DNA of 64,000 nucleotides from Parabacteroides sp. AM08-6. GTDB taxonomy: Bacteria; Bacteroidota; Bacteroidia; Bacteroidales; Tannerellaceae. Shown in pieces: positions 28,591 to 37,762 of this stretch. Below the pieces are notes generated by a model. It saw only the letters and a list, made by a program, of their open reading frames with translations. It was not told where the DNA came from and did no database searches. The position numbers were made by a program, and so were the translations under genes. The DNA is taken from positions 186,001-250,000 of the forward strand of contig NZ_QRMP01000003.1 of assembly GCF_003473295.1 (NCBI RefSeq). The letters are read 5' to 3'. Within the stretch, counting starts at the first letter, position 1. Each line of letters starts with the position of its first letter.

Positions 28591-30543
28591 TTATTTCAGT
28601 ACGGCCGCCCATCCTCCGTTCCGTACTAATTTTATTTGAAGTTTATCGCCGGACTTAACCACCGTATCTTTTTTACGATAATCCATTGCTTGTCGAGCAG
28701 CATTGATTCCATCTTCAAAAGAGGTCATCTGATAATTTTTACTATCCTTTAGGAAATCCAAATGTATCTCAAATTCACGTTCTTTCTCTTTTCCATTACA
28801 GATAGCACCTATAAACCATTGCTCTCCTTTGCGTTTTGCCACAATTACATACTCACCAATCTTAGCATCAAGTACTTTTGTTTCATCCCATGTGACAGGT
28901 ACTCCTGTTATAAACTCCGTACAGTCCGGATTCCGGTAATACAGAGTCGGATTATCAGCCAACATCTGAACGCCGCTTTCAAAAACGACATAAAGAGCCA
29001 ACTGATAAGCACGTGTACCGATACTTGCGGCATTGGGACGTTCTGCCCGATAAGCTTCCGGTTGCATACTTATCATAGCACCGGGAGTATAGTCCATCGG
29101 ACCTACGGCATTTCGTATAAAAGGCAAATAAAGGCTGTTGTCCGGATAACAGCCACCCATCTGCTCCATTCCTCTCACACCTTCGTACGAAAGTACATTC
29201 GGATATCGGCGTTCCAGACCTGCCGGCTTGAACGAACCGTGAAAATCGACAAACAGGCGATGTTTCGCCGCTTCTTTGGCTACACGTTCATAATAATTGA
29301 CCATCCATTGGTCACTTCTATCCATAAAATCTATTTTTATACCGGATACTCCCCAATCTGAGAAGGTCTTAAATAAATCAAAATGATTTTCAACCGTCAG
29401 CCAGGTAAGCCATAAAACGACACCGACTCCCTTTTCTTTTCCATAACGAATAATCTCGTGAACATCCACTTTCGGATTAGGAGTATAAGGGTCTCTCGTA
29501 CTTAAGGCCCATCCTTCATCCATCAAGATATATGAAATACCATATTTAGCTGCAAAATCAATGAAATATTTATATGTATCCAGATTATAGCCCGAAACAA
29601 AGTTTACATCCGGTCCATAAGGAGTTGCACCATTCCACCACTCCCAGCTCACCTGGCCGGGTTTCACCCAACTATAATCCTCCAATTCACAAGGGGCTGC
29701 CAATTTATAAGCCATCTCATTTGCAACAATTCCACGGCTATCATCCGTGATTACGAAAAAACGCCAGGGGAAATTGCGTGTACCCGAAGTTTTAGCAATA
29801 TAATCAGCTTCTTTTTCGATTTTAAGGCTCCTATCTCCATCTTCTCCAAATTCCAACGGACATTTGGGAAAAACAGATTTCAAACCATTGTTGCCGGTAC
29901 TCTTCACAAACATACAAGGATAATCAGACAAATCAGCCTCTGAAATCAGGATTTTATAATTCTGATTCGTTTCCAGTAAAACCGGGAAATAGCTCATTTC
30001 ATCCGACTCCTTGTAATCGGCTGTCCTCACATGTGAATATGGATTCTCATAAGAGGTTTTAAATCCGGAAGTCTTAGAAATATGAGCCAAATAATTGTCC
30101 GGGAAATTAATTGTAAAATCTTCTTGCAATACATCGATTTCACCTTTCTTTTCAGTTACGAAGCGATAAGCAACTCCGTCGTCAAAAACTCTGAACTCCA
30201 CAGCATAATTGCCGGACATATTCAAACGTAAGGTATTACAGGAGTTCTTCACCAACGCATTCTTAATCGGTATTTCACGTTTTATGCTTTCGTTGATAAC
30301 ACCACGCTTCATATTACGCAACTTAGGTGATTGCCCCAACACTTCTTTCCCCAAGTCCATGGACAAAGAACAATCTTTCAACAACAAATCGTCACCGGCA
30401 TAAACGGAATAATAGATTTTATCTTTCAACTCAATGTTCACTTTCAATGAACCATTCGGAGACTTTATGTCAATATTCTTGCCATGCATTTCCGCGCCAC
30501 AGAATAAGATAAAAGCCATTAATAATACAGTTAATTTTCTCAT
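28591..30543 (-). CDS. Glycoside hydrolase family 97, Asp-nucleophile (retaining alpha-galactosidase-type) branch
   Basis: 650 residues with signal peptide MRKLTVLLMAFILFCGAEMHGK. GH97 layout: N-terminal beta-sandwich (GSLKVNIELKDKIYYSVYAG), central TIM barrel (SWEWWNGATPYGPDVNFV, ISYILMDEGWA) and C-terminal beta domain. VSGIKIDFMDRSDQ carries Asp405 where the retaining alpha-galactosidase of B. thetaiotaomicron has its nucleophile; the inverting SusB alpha-glucosidases lack it. Calcium-binding Glu residues are in the family pattern. Downstream of a Gfo/Idh gene by 39 bases. Substrate is predicted as alpha-galactoside or related alpha-glycoside in the periplasm. Confidence 0.9.
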   Translation of the reverse strand: MRKLTVLLMAFILFCGAEMHGKNIDIKSPNGSLKVNIELKDKIYYSVYAGDDLLLKDCSLSMDLGKEVLGQSPKLRNMKRGVINESIKREIPIKNALVKNSCNTLRLNMSGNYAVEFRVFDDGVAYRFVTEKKGEIDVLQEDFTINFPDNYLAHISKTSGFKTSYENPYSHVRTADYKESDEMSYFPVLLETNQNYKILISEADLSDYPCMFVKSTGNNGLKSVFPKCPLEFGEDGDRSLKIEKEADYIAKTSGTRNFPWRFFVITDDSRGIVANEMAYKLAAPCELEDYSWVKPGQVSWEWWNGATPYGPDVNFVSGYNLDTYKYFIDFAAKYGISYILMDEGWALSTRDPYTPNPKVDVHEIIRYGKEKGVGVVLWLTWLTVENHFDLFKTFSDWGVSGIKIDFMDRSDQWMVNYYERVAKEAAKHRLFVDFHGSFKPAGLERRYPNVLSYEGVRGMEQMGGCYPDNSLYLPFIRNAVGPMDYTPGAMISMQPEAYRAERPNAASIGTRAYQLALYVVFESGVQMLADNPTLYYRNPDCTEFITGVPVTWDETKVLDAKIGEYVIVAKRKGEQWFIGAICNGKEKEREFEIHLDFLKDSKNYQMTSFEDGINAARQAMDYRKKDTVVKSGDKLQIKLVRNGGWAAVLK

Positions 30544-30582
30544 GATATTTTTGTTTGTTTAAAATATGTATATCTGTTTCAA

Positions 30583-31611
30583 TCATTTATCAGCCGGATA
30601 TACAATACCCAACTGACGTCGAACCTCATCGATAATCTCAAGCGTAATCAGCGAATGTTCGTGACTGTTCACTGTCGACTCGCGTTTTCCGGCTTGTATC
30701 AAATCAATAAATTCGGCCACCTCATAATAATATTCATCATTTTCAGTCGGAACGCTTATATCATCCGGCTCAACGGCTGGAGCTTTTCCTGAAGCAGCAG
30801 CCAAACGGGGTGCATAAGCAACTTTACTAATAATATTAATCCGGTCCAAAGTGATATTTCCCTCCTCTCCCTGTATCTCCGTAGGCAAAGAAGAGTTCGC
30901 TATTTTCGAATAAAGAACAGTTGCATTCATTCCCTCATACTCAAAGTTGACAGCTCCCTGTCCGTCTGCTCCGGAAGAAAGGACAATACCGGATGCTTCA
31001 ATCTTTTTCGGACGACCAAACAGGACAACCATCGGATAAACGGTGTAAACGCCGATATCCATCATGGCTCCATTGGATAATTCAGGTTTGAAAGCATTCA
31101 ATACGATACCTTCTTTAAATTTGTCGTAACGAGACGAATATTGACAGTAGCAGGAAAAGTAACGGCGAACAGTTCCGACGCGTTTCAAATTATTCCGTAC
31201 AGCCAAAAAATTCGGCGTTAATGTCGGTTTCATAGCTTCCATCAACGCTACATTATATTTATGAGAAGCCGCAATCATCTCTCTTGCCTCACGGACATTA
31301 GATGCAAAAGGTTTCTCACACAACACATGTTTACCGTAACGCATACAAAGGATGCTTTGTTCGGCATGAAGGAAATTTGGAGACGCAATATAAACGGCAT
31401 CAATCAGCGGACTTTTTGCCATTTCTTCCAGTGAAGTGAATGTATAAGGAATCCGATGTTTGGCAGCAAAAGCATCAGCCGTTTCCTGCTTGCGGGAACA
31501 AATAGCGACGAGTTCAAAACGTTTATCCTGCCGCGCTCCGGCAATCACCCAATCAGAGATAAAGTTCGTACCGACTACTCCAAAACGCACTTTTGTCTGT
31601 TGTGTTTCCAT
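30583..31611 (-). CDS. Gfo/Idh/MocA family NAD(P)-dependent oxidoreductase
   Basis: 342 residues. Rossmann start VRFGVVGTNFISDWVIAGA, the family's AVYIASPNFLHAEQSILCMRYGKHVLCEKPFASN with the catalytic Lys of EKPF, and a C-terminal beta-sheet domain with GAMMDIGVYTVYP. No signal peptide, so cytoplasmic. Such enzymes oxidise or reduce sugars or inositols, or act in sugar-ring chemistry. It lies between comB (18-base gap) and GH97 (39 bases), in one operon. The second half has HSLITLEIIDEVRRQLG, the usual C-terminal helix. Substrate unknown. Confidence 0.88.
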   Translation of the reverse strand: METQQTKVRFGVVGTNFISDWVIAGARQDKRFELVAICSRKQETADAFAAKHRIPYTFTSLEEMAKSPLIDAVYIASPNFLHAEQSILCMRYGKHVLCEKPFASNVREAREMIAASHKYNVALMEAMKPTLTPNFLAVRNNLKRVGTVRRYFSCYCQYSSRYDKFKEGIVLNAFKPELSNGAMMDIGVYTVYPMVVLFGRPKKIEASGIVLSSGADGQGAVNFEYEGMNATVLYSKIANSSLPTEIQGEEGNITLDRINIISKVAYAPRLAAASGKAPAVEPDDISVPTENDEYYYEVAEFIDLIQAGKRESTVNSHEHSLITLEIIDEVRRQLGIVYPADK

Positions 31612-31630
31612 ATCTGTTTTATTTCTACTA

Positions 31631-32344
31631 TCAACGTAATATTAATGTATTGTCTTCGACAATCAGTTCCGGAACTTTACCAGTCAGGCTTAATGAGAGG
31701 CAATAAGGGACAGCGTCCTCCAAATGGTTGGCTCTTAGACGGGCCATGTGTTCCGTCGGGTCAAGAAAAGCAATCAAATTATCTTTGTGAGCTTCCCACA
31801 TATCCTTGGCAATAACAGCAGCATCTCCGGCCGTTTCATACAAACCGGTTTGAAGTAAAACATCCGTTAAAGCACCTCCGAAAAGAGTATCTTCTATATT
31901 TATTTTATCCTGCCAGCCGGAACATAACACTACCACATCATGCCGATGCAACAGGCAATAATCGGCAACAGCCTGCAAATTAATAAAAGCTCCGGTTATC
32001 ACCCGGTAAGCAGATTTTGCAATTGTTATGGCACGAGTTCCGTTGGTGGTAGTAAACACGACATCCTTACCCGACACCTTTTCAGGTGTATAATCAAAAG
32101 GTGAATTACCAAAATCGGCAAACGGACAGCGCATTACGTTTCGCTCCGCTCCGACCAACCAACCTTTTACCTTATAATCCTGTGCCTCTTCTACCGTAGC
32201 AACCGGGCGAATACTACGTACCCCATTACTGAAAGCCGCAGCCATCGTTGTCGTCGCACGAAAAATATCGACTACCACCACTACAGCTTCAGAATTATGA
32301 TATACCGGATATAAAGCCGGTGAAAAACAGACATCAATCTTCAT
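31631..32344 (-). CDS. comB: 2-phosphosulfolactate phosphatase family (ComB)
   Basis: 237 residues from ATG 32344 (MKIDVCFSPALYPVYHN); the frame opens further up at 32368, but that codon lies on the -7 box. Motifs of the family: VVVVDIFRATTTMAAAFSNGV, then FGNSPFDYTP, VFTTTNGTRA and NIEDTLFGGALTDVL. In methanogens it makes sulfolactate on the way to coenzyme M, but Bacteroidota have no coenzyme M, so here it may act on a sulfonate or another phosphoester. First gene of the comB-Gfo/Idh-GH97 operon. Confidence 0.85.
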   Translation of the reverse strand: MKIDVCFSPALYPVYHNSEAVVVVVDIFRATTTMAAAFSNGVRSIRPVATVEEAQDYKVKGWLVGAERNVMRCPFADFGNSPFDYTPEKVSGKDVVFTTTNGTRAITIAKSAYRVITGAFINLQAVADYCLLHRHDVVVLCSGWQDKINIEDTLFGGALTDVLLQTGLYETAGDAAVIAKDMWEAHKDNLIAFLDPTEHMARLRANHLEDAVPYCLSLSLTGKVPELIVEDNTLILR

Positions 32345-32367
32345 CTTCTCATATCTTTTTTGCAACA

Positions 32368-32375
32368 CAAAAGTA
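32368..32375 (-). promoter_or_regulatory. -7 box for the comB operon
   Basis: Minus strand TACTTTTG matches TAnnTTTG, about 23 bases before ATG 32344. No clear -33 box. The 190-base region up to the divergent DUF4251 gene is AT-rich with nothing else recognised. Confidence 0.6.
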
Positions 32376-32559
32376 CATTATAATTTAGTTAAATGTATTA
32401 TGCAAGGCAAGTTTCAATCAAGAATCATTGGATTAACCTAAATATTCCGACGGTATGTTATTATATATGTATTTCGATACCAGGTAGAAACAATTTCATT
32501 ATCCGCTTGTTTTTTTAGTACATTTTGAAAAACGTTTTAAACTAAATCAACTAAATCGT

Positions 32560-33153
32560 ATGAAAAGAGTTTTATCTTTAATGGTGGTCTTCGCCCTGAT
32601 ACTGGGTGGAACGACAAATGCGCTGGCTCAAAATAGCAAAGCTGCAGAAAAAGCTGAAAAGAAACAGGAAAGAAAAGAAAAGAGAGAAAAAAGATTAGCA
32701 AAGGACTCTATTATGGGTGAAGAGGCATTCAATAATGCAATGCAGGCAATCACCAACAAATCTTTTGTTTTGGAAGCTAATTCCGTACAACCATTGAGCG
32801 GTCGTGTCTACTATGTCAATTCAAATACAAATTTCGTATCCCTGAATGACGGACAAGCAATGGTTCAGATTGCCTCCAATTCTCCTTACCCCGGTCCTAA
32901 CGGATTAGGCGGCATCACTGTACAAGGCTCCGCCTCAAACATACAGGTCAAACAGGAAAAAAACGGTAATGTTTACCTGTCCATGAGCGTACAAGGCATT
33001 TTTATCTCCGCGACTATTAATCTGGTATTGTATAGCGGCAACAACAATGCTTCCGTAACTGTCGACCCGAATTTCTCAGGAAACGACCTGACTATGACAG
33101 GAACATTACTTCCTTATTCAGAGTCTAACATATTCCAGGGAACGACTTATTAA
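32560..33153 (+). CDS. DUF4251 family exported protein
   Basis: 197 residues with signal peptide MKRVLSLMVVFALILGGTTNALAQ, then a strongly charged Lys/Glu helix (AEKAEKKQERKEKREKRLAK) and a beta-rich domain (GRVYYVNSNTNFVSLNDGQAMVQIAS ... GNDLTMTGTLLPYSESNIFQGTTY). The pattern fits DUF4251, an uncharacterised periplasmic family of Bacteroidota. Monocistronic. Confidence 0.82.
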   Translation: MKRVLSLMVVFALILGGTTNALAQNSKAAEKAEKKQERKEKREKRLAKDSIMGEEAFNNAMQAITNKSFVLEANSVQPLSGRVYYVNSNTNFVSLNDGQAMVQIASNSPYPGPNGLGGITVQGSASNIQVKQEKNGNVYLSMSVQGIFISATINLVLYSGNNNASVTVDPNFSGNDLTMTGTLLPYSESNIFQGTTY

Positions 33154-33171
33154 TTCATATATTAGACAACG

Positions 33172-33206
33172 AAAAGGGACACTTCCGGTTGAAAGCGTCC
33201 CTTTTT
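33172..33206. terminator. Bidirectional terminator
   Basis: AAAAGGGAC (33172-33180) pairs with GTCCCTTTTT (33197-33206); poly-A and poly-T edges serve both convergent genes. Confidence 0.8.
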
Positions 33207-33225
33207 GCTATTATCATTCCGCCTC

Positions 33226-35214
33226 TTAGCGAAGAGGAATATACTGAACAAATGCTTCCATCGCTTCATAAGAGGCAAGACCCAACTGATGATACAGTTC
33301 GGCAGTCGCCCGGTTACGGTCTTCCGCACGTTGCCAAAACAGACGTTCGTCGTCCCCCAGATACGGAGCACTTTCCGCTTGTGACTGATGTTTCAGGATA
33401 GCGTTTCTCTTATGACGTAATTCCTCAGGTGAGATAGGAACAGCCATCTCAACATGGTCCATTTCCCATTCAGCCCAAGCTCCGCGATACATCCATACAC
33501 GACAATTCTTCATCCATTCTTCGTCCTTCACCTCATCGATAGCCGCCAATACGGCATCCAGACAAACTTTGTGAGTGCCATGCGGGTCGGCAAGATCGCC
33601 GGCTACGAACATTTGGTCCGGCTTAATATCCAATAAAAGCTTCTTTACAATCTCTTTGTCGGCTTCTCCCAATTCGTTCTTCTTTACCAATCCCGTTTCA
33701 TAGAACGGAAGATCCAAGAAATGAACATGATCGTCTTTCACTCCCGAATAACGACAGCCGTGACGAGCTTCTTCACGACGGATAGTTCCTTTCATAAAGA
33801 GCACATCCTTACGTTCGGGTTCGCCGTTCTCTACCTTTTCATAACGCAGGAAATTGATGATTTCTTCCGCCTTATTCTTTACGGCAGAGCCTTCGGGCGA
33901 ATATTTGTCACAAACATCACGCAGATATTCGCAATAACGAATAACCTCCTCATCTCCAACAGCTATATTACCGGAAGTTTCGTAAGCGACATGCACATCG
34001 TGGTGCTGGTCGCACAGACGACGAAGAGTTCCTCCCATTGAGATAACATCGTCATCGGGATGCGGGCTGAAAACGATTACTTTCTTCGGATACGGGGTGG
34101 CACGTTCGGGACGGTTTGAATCGTCTGCATTCGGTTTACCGCCCGGCCATCCGGTAATCGTATGCTGGATATCATTAAATATCTTGATATTCACATTGTA
34201 AGCGGAACCATACAAGGCTAGTAATTCTCCCAAACCGTGTTCGCTATAATCCTTATTTGTTAACTTCAGGATAGGCTTATTAGTCAGTTGGCACAGCCAA
34301 ACGATTGCACGGCGGATAAGCTTATTATCCCATTCGCAATTGGTAACCAACCAAGGATGACTGATACGAGTCAGGTCATAAGCTGCCGACAAGTCCACGA
34401 CAACCTTGGCGTTGGTATGATTTTGCAGATAAGTGGAAGGAGTAGCATCGCTCACCTTTCCTTCGACAGTTTTTGCCACAATCGTCGCTTTATCTTCTCC
34501 CCAAGCCATCAGGATAATGCTGCGAGCTTTCATCACTGTTGCAATACCCATCGTAATAATACCGGCAGGAACATTGTCCATCGATGTAAACGTACGCGCA
34601 GCTTCCTTGCGGGCAGCTCCTTCCAACAGAACCAGGCGAGTACGCGAACTAGCCATCGAGCCGGGTCCATTGAACATGATGTTGCTGGCAGAACCAATAC
34701 CCAACAACACATAATCCAGCCCACCCGCATTCTGTATCTGTTCCTCATACAGCCGGCAAAAATCCAGAATAGCATCCTTCGGCATACAACCGTCGGGAGC
34801 ATATATATTTTCAGGAGCGATATCGATATGGTCAAATAAAGCCTCTTTCAAACGGGCCACATTACCGGCGGAAGGTGCCGAAAGCGGATAAAATTCGTAT
34901 TCAACGAAAGCAATCACATTACGAAAGCTCAGTTGTTCCTCCTTGTGCATACGAATAAGCTCTTTATACACACTCAAGGGAGAACGCCCTCCCGGAAGAG
35001 CTATAACAAAATTTTCCCCGATTTCCTGTTTCTTGCGAATTTGTGTTGCTATTTCCTTTGCAATGGCGAAAGCTCCTTCATCGGCCGATTCATAAATATT
35101 TGTCGGTATTTTCTCCAAACGAGTTAATACTGAATGCTCAAAGGCATTCTCCGGACGGTAATACCTTTGCGGTATACGTGTCAGGGTAATCTGAGAACTA
35201 AGGTTTGTCTTCAT
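33226..35214 (-). CDS. NagB-like domain lacking catalytic residues, fused to a PIG-L/LmbE deacetylase
   Basis: 662 residues. Residues about 40-290 are a glucosamine-6-phosphate deaminase fold (FVIALPGGRSPLSVYKEL; ASSRTRLVLL), but the active site is gone: E. coli Asp72, Asp141, His143 and Glu148 align with Tyr106, Ala176, Asn178 and Gly183 (segment GIGSASNIMFNGP). Residues about 375-620 are a PIG-L/LmbE zinc deacetylase with SPHPDDD at 383-389 and DPHGTH at 543-548, the metal set intact. It is the last gene of a nagA-nagA operon, 107 bases after the second. I infer that the NagB part now binds an amino-sugar phosphate for regulation or targeting and the PIG-L part does the chemistry. Databases often call it NagB. 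Confidence 0.85.
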   Translation of the reverse strand: MKTNLSSQITLTRIPQRYYRPENAFEHSVLTRLEKIPTNIYESADEGAFAIAKEIATQIRKKQEIGENFVIALPGGRSPLSVYKELIRMHKEEQLSFRNVIAFVEYEFYPLSAPSAGNVARLKEALFDHIDIAPENIYAPDGCMPKDAILDFCRLYEEQIQNAGGLDYVLLGIGSASNIMFNGPGSMASSRTRLVLLEGAARKEAARTFTSMDNVPAGIITMGIATVMKARSIILMAWGEDKATIVAKTVEGKVSDATPSTYLQNHTNAKVVVDLSAAYDLTRISHPWLVTNCEWDNKLIRRAIVWLCQLTNKPILKLTNKDYSEHGLGELLALYGSAYNVNIKIFNDIQHTITGWPGGKPNADDSNRPERATPYPKKVIVFSPHPDDDVISMGGTLRRLCDQHHDVHVAYETSGNIAVGDEEVIRYCEYLRDVCDKYSPEGSAVKNKAEEIINFLRYEKVENGEPERKDVLFMKGTIRREEARHGCRYSGVKDDHVHFLDLPFYETGLVKKNELGEADKEIVKKLLLDIKPDQMFVAGDLADPHGTHKVCLDAVLAAIDEVKDEEWMKNCRVWMYRGAWAEWEMDHVEMAVPISPEELRHKRNAILKHQSQAESAPYLGDDERLFWQRAEDRNRATAELYHQLGLASYEAMEAFVQYIPLR

Positions 35215-35321
35215 GTCTACTCTTTGATTTAGTATGAATTATTTTACTTAAGTTACAAATATAACAATTCCCTGATAGATTTAGTCATAACCAAATATCA
35301 ATTTTATTTATCAAAGAAGAT

Positions 35322-36488
35322 TCACACCAATGTATTTGTTTCCGGCACCAAATGCCCTAATGTCCAAACAGCCCTGATATTCAGATTTCTGTCCAGCACA
35401 ACAATATCCGCATCTTTACCACGCTGCAAGGTTCCTGTACGGTGCTCCACTCCCATCAGACGGGCGGGAGTTTCGGAAGCCATGCGAACAGCATCCGCCA
35501 ATGGGATGTCAGCTTTCTGCACCATCGCACGGATAAGCGTATCCATCGTTGCGATACTGCCAGCCAGCGAAGAATGGTCTGCCAATTTGCAAACGCCATC
35601 TTCAATGATGATGCGGGCGCCGGTAGCCGGCTCCAAATCACTGGCAGCATACGAAAGTGCATCCGTTACCAGGCAAGTCCGTTCCACTCCTTTCAATTTG
35701 TAAACCAGACGGAGAATAGTTGAAGGCAAATGTTTGCCATCCGCTATGACTTCCACAGTCATATCATCCATAAGGAAGACGCTTTCCACAGTTCCTTCAT
35801 ATTTGTATTCACGCCGTTTGTGGAAACCCGGCATAGCATTATAAAACTGAGCCGCATGGGTAAAACCAGCCTGACGGGCTGCTTTTATCTCGTCAAACTC
35901 AGCTTCCGTATGTGTGATGGCCGCTAAAACACCTTTTGATTGCAAATAGTGGGCGAATTCGTGTGCACCGGGCAATTCCGGACTTGCATCCCATCGTTTG
36001 ATACAACCGGTACTTTCCAGGATAGAAGTATATTCATCCCTGTCCGGGTCCTTAATGGCATCGGCATACAGGTTTCCAGCCATCTTCGCATTCAGATAAG
36101 GGCCTTCCACATGCAATCCCAGAATGGTACTGCCTTTCTCTGCCATCAGCTTTTCACAAATCCTGACCGCCTCACATATTGTCGGTTTAGGAGAGGCTGA
36201 AAGAGTAGGGAATATCGAAGTAGCACCATGCTTGAGATGGGCAAAAGTGATAGCTCGAAACGCCTCTTCCGTACATTCTTTATAATCATGGCCACCACCA
36301 CCGTGTACGTTCATCGCCACAAAACCGGGAACGATATACATACCTTTGGCATCAACCACCTTAGCGCCAATTACAGCCAAATCACTGTTGGTTACTTCCA
36401 GTATCTTACCATCACTTATGAGGACTGAGCCATCCTTCAACCAGCCCTGCGGAGTCAGAATTTGTCCGTTTATAATCTGTGTCAGCAT
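35322..36488 (-). CDS. NagA-like amidohydrolase with two metal ligands replaced
   Basis: 388 residues, equal in length and clearly paralogous to the next upstream gene (MLTQIINGQILTPQGWL, CIKRWDASPELPG, VERTCLVTDALSYAASD). Compared with that copy and with the NagA family, the first His of the HxH pair is Asn60 (NVHGGGG) and the His of THLYNAM is Gln214 (THAAQFYNAM). Glu129 (VEGPYLN), His193 and the catalytic Asp in TDA remain. GlcNAc-6-phosphate deacetylase activity is therefore doubtful; it may use another metal set, act on another substrate, or be a subunit of a mixed dimer with the intact copy, 19 bases upstream. Confidence 0.85.
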   Translation of the reverse strand: MLTQIINGQILTPQGWLKDGSVLISDGKILEVTNSDLAVIGAKVVDAKGMYIVPGFVAMNVHGGGGHDYKECTEEAFRAITFAHLKHGATSIFPTLSASPKPTICEAVRICEKLMAEKGSTILGLHVEGPYLNAKMAGNLYADAIKDPDRDEYTSILESTGCIKRWDASPELPGAHEFAHYLQSKGVLAAITHTEAEFDEIKAARQAGFTHAAQFYNAMPGFHKRREYKYEGTVESVFLMDDMTVEVIADGKHLPSTILRLVYKLKGVERTCLVTDALSYAASDLEPATGARIIIEDGVCKLADHSSLAGSIATMDTLIRAMVQKADIPLADAVRMASETPARLMGVEHRTGTLQRGKDADIVVLDRNLNIRAVWTLGHLVPETNTLV

Positions 36489-36507
36489 CGTATTCTTTTT
36501 TCAATCA

Positions 36508-37674
36508 CTAAAATAACTTATTCGTACCTTCCACCAGTTTACCCATAGCCCAGACAGCCCGCACATTCAAATCCTTGTCCAGTATCTGGATATCAGCATC
36601 TTTTCCACGTTGCAAGGAACCTTTACGGTCGTAAACTCCCATCAGGCGGGCAGGTGTTTCAGAAGCCATACGGACAGCATCTTCCAGCGGTATTTCAGCT
36701 TTTTGCACCATCGTACGTATCAGCCTGTCCATCGTCGCCACACTGCCGGCCAAAGCAGAACGGTCCGCCAACTTACAAACACCGTCTTCTATGATAACAC
36801 GGGGATCGAAAGCCGTCTGGCTGTCACTGGCGGCACATGCCAACGCATCGGTAATCAGACAAGTACGCTCCACCCCTTTTATCTTATAGACCAGACGAAG
36901 AATAGTAGGCGGCACATGAATACCGTCTGCCACTACTTCCACCGTCATGTCGTCAATCAAGTAAATACTTTCAACTGTCCCTTCATATTTATATTCCCGC
37001 CGTTTATGGAATCCCGGCATGGCATTGTAGAAATGAGTAGCATGCGTATAGCCGGCCTCATAAGCAGTCAGAATATCCTCATATTCAGCCTGCGTATGCC
37101 CTACGGAAGCAACCACACCTTTCGAAGTGATATATTTACCGAATTGCATGGCCCCCGGAAGTTCGGGAGCCGCATCCCAACGTTTGATGCAATGCGTTTC
37201 TTCCAGCAACGGAATATATTCTTCCGGGTCCGGGTTTTTAATATTCTCCGGGATTTGTCCGCCAGCCATTTTTATATTGAAGTAATGTCCTTCGAGGTGC
37301 AGCCCCAATACGGGACTGTCTTTCTCCGCCATCAGTTTCTCCGTCGTAGCGGCTGCCGCCCGTATCATCGGGATAGTGGAGGAAGAAAGTGTCGGGAAAA
37401 TACTGGTAGTACCATGTTGCATATGAGCAGCCACAGCCGTGCGGAAAGCCTCTTCGCTTCCTTCCATAAAATCGCGTCCGCCACCACCATGTACATGGAT
37501 TTCAACTCCTCCGGGAACGATATACATACCTTTGGCGTCAATCAAGGTTGCCCCTACTACTGCGAGGTCGCAGTTTGTCACTTCCAAAATCTTATTATCA
37601 CTTATCAGAACAGAGCCGTCATTCAACCAACCCTGCGGAGTAAGGATCTTGCCATTTATTATCTGCGTTAACAT
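36508..37674 (-). CDS. nagA: N-acetylglucosamine-6-phosphate deacetylase
   Basis: 388 residues from ATG 37674, fixed by alignment with its paralogue and by the -7 box at 37713. Amidohydrolase barrel with HVHGGGGRD (His60, His62), LEGHYFN (Glu129), VGHTQAE (His193), THATHFYNAMP (His214) and CLITDALACAASD (catalytic Asp). It removes acetate from GlcNAc-6-phosphate in the cytoplasm. One oddity is His130 after Glu129 where the family has Pro (EGP). First gene of the operon nagA, nagA-like, NagB-like/PIG-L. Confidence 0.9.
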   Translation of the reverse strand: MLTQIINGKILTPQGWLNDGSVLISDNKILEVTNCDLAVVGATLIDAKGMYIVPGGVEIHVHGGGGRDFMEGSEEAFRTAVAAHMQHGTTSIFPTLSSSTIPMIRAAAATTEKLMAEKDSPVLGLHLEGHYFNIKMAGGQIPENIKNPDPEEYIPLLEETHCIKRWDAAPELPGAMQFGKYITSKGVVASVGHTQAEYEDILTAYEAGYTHATHFYNAMPGFHKRREYKYEGTVESIYLIDDMTVEVVADGIHVPPTILRLVYKIKGVERTCLITDALACAASDSQTAFDPRVIIEDGVCKLADRSALAGSVATMDRLIRTMVQKAEIPLEDAVRMASETPARLMGVYDRKGSLQRGKDADIQILDKDLNVRAVWAMGKLVEGTNKLF

Positions 37675-37712
37675 GATGCAAGAATTAAGTTGTTGTTTTT
37701 TGTTTTCAGAGA

Positions 37713-37720
37713 CAAAAGTA
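37713..37720 (-). promoter_or_regulatory. -7 box for the amino-sugar operon
   Basis: Minus strand TACTTTTG matches TAnnTTTG; the leader would be about 32 bases to ATG 37674. Confidence 0.6.
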
Positions 37721-37762
37721 GCAAGAAAATCAAAAGGCACGGAAAAAGGAAGGCTAAAAAAT

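Noticed and set aside
36610..37671. Long plus-strand frame antisense to nagA (353 codons)
   Set aside because: Its protein is a His/Arg/Ser-rich shadow without any family motif; the minus-strand NagA is certain.
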